Position numbers and translations under genes: made by a program. The notes beneath the pieces are model-generated. The model did no database searches. It was not told the origin of the DNA and saw only the letters and a program-made list of their open reading frames with translations. From assembly GCA_005779345.1 (NCBI GenBank), contig SXJQ01000317.1:1-13749 (forward strand): a stretch of 13,749 bases of DNA, in the 5' to 3' direction. Below, piece by piece: positions 13,615 to 13,749 of the stretch (positions within the stretch are counted from its first letter, which is position 1; every line of letters starts with the position of its first letter). This DNA comes from Actinomycetota bacterium. Its GTDB lineage: Bacteria > Actinomycetota > Acidimicrobiia > IMCC26256 > PALSA-610.

Positions 13615-13749
13615 CTACTCCGACGCCTTCTTCGCCGCCTTCGAGGCGCCCTTCTTGACCACCCTCGTGGTCATCGGGTCGACGGCCCGCTTCGCCGCCT
13701 TCTTCGCCCCGGCCTTCTTCGCCCCGGCTTTCTTCGCGGCCGGCTTCGC
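13615..13749 (-). CDS. Lys/Ala-rich C-terminal tail of a probable nucleoid-associated or other nucleic-acid-binding protein (window edge)
   Basis: The last 44 codons of a gene open at the right edge encode repeated AKKAG units (KKAGAKKAGAKKAAKRA), then VDPMTTRVVKKGASKAAKKASE and a TAG stop. Such tails bind DNA or RNA non-specifically and occur on actinobacterial HU (HupB-type), on histone H1-like proteins and on some ribosomal or translation proteins. The folded domain lies outside the window, so the family cannot be fixed. The 53-nt gap to the MOSC start shows nothing beyond the weak promoter. Codon choice for Lys is almost all AAG. Confidence 0.7.
   Translation of the reverse strand, partial: AKPAAKKAGAKKAGAKKAAKRAVDPMTTRVVKKGASKAAKKASE

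Noticed and set aside
1..13749. CRISPR arrays, insertion sequences, phage or toxin-antitoxin genes
   Set aside because: No regularly spaced repeats, transposase or integrase motifs, or paired toxin-antitoxin frames were seen on either strand.

Overview
The window is high-GC, gene-dense bacterial DNA. G or C fills most third codon positions, several genes start with GTG or TTG, and there is a SigR/RsrA-type sigma/anti-sigma pair. A DUF2342 zincin gene sits directly in front of tilS, as in mycobacteria, and several genes carry a -10 box exactly 6 nt before the start codon, the layout of leaderless transcription. Together these point to an actinobacterium (Actinomycetota). A deep-branching class such as Acidimicrobiia is a guess from general gene style, not something the sequence proves. 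All function calls come from reading motifs by eye; no database was searched.

Left block (1-4742), all on the minus strand, in transcription order: a secreted trypsin-like protease with FG-GAP/VCBS repeats; a SigR-like ECF sigma factor whose stop overlaps the start of its zinc-binding anti-sigma factor (ATGA); a 77-aa two-helix membrane protein with its own promoter; the DUF2342 zincin; and tilS, cut by the left edge. The last three look like one operon.

Middle (4743-6858): a small well-started but unrecognised plus-strand ORF runs into the 5' end of a tRNA-Thr(CGU) gene. Next come an RluA-type pseudouridine synthase (minus) and a pirin (plus), divergent around a striking 43-bp palindrome.

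Right block (6866-11654), all minus, in transcription order: tmk, holB (DNA polymerase III delta'), a 103-aa three-helix membrane protein and an 886-aa membrane-anchored von Willebrand factor A protein. The last two are separated by only 3 nt, so a nucleotide/replication pair is followed by an uncharacterised envelope pair. Divergent from tmk is a plus-strand multi-pass membrane protein of the YbhN/LPG-synthase-like flippase superfamily. It converges on a MOSC-domain gene (minus). The right edge cuts a Lys/Ala-rich protein resembling the tail of a nucleoid-associated protein.

There is no sign of CRISPR, insertion sequences, phage or rRNA. The parts most worth a second look are the palindrome before pirin, the envelope pair behind tmk-holB, the small ORF fused into the tRNA promoter, and the repeated leaderless start layout.
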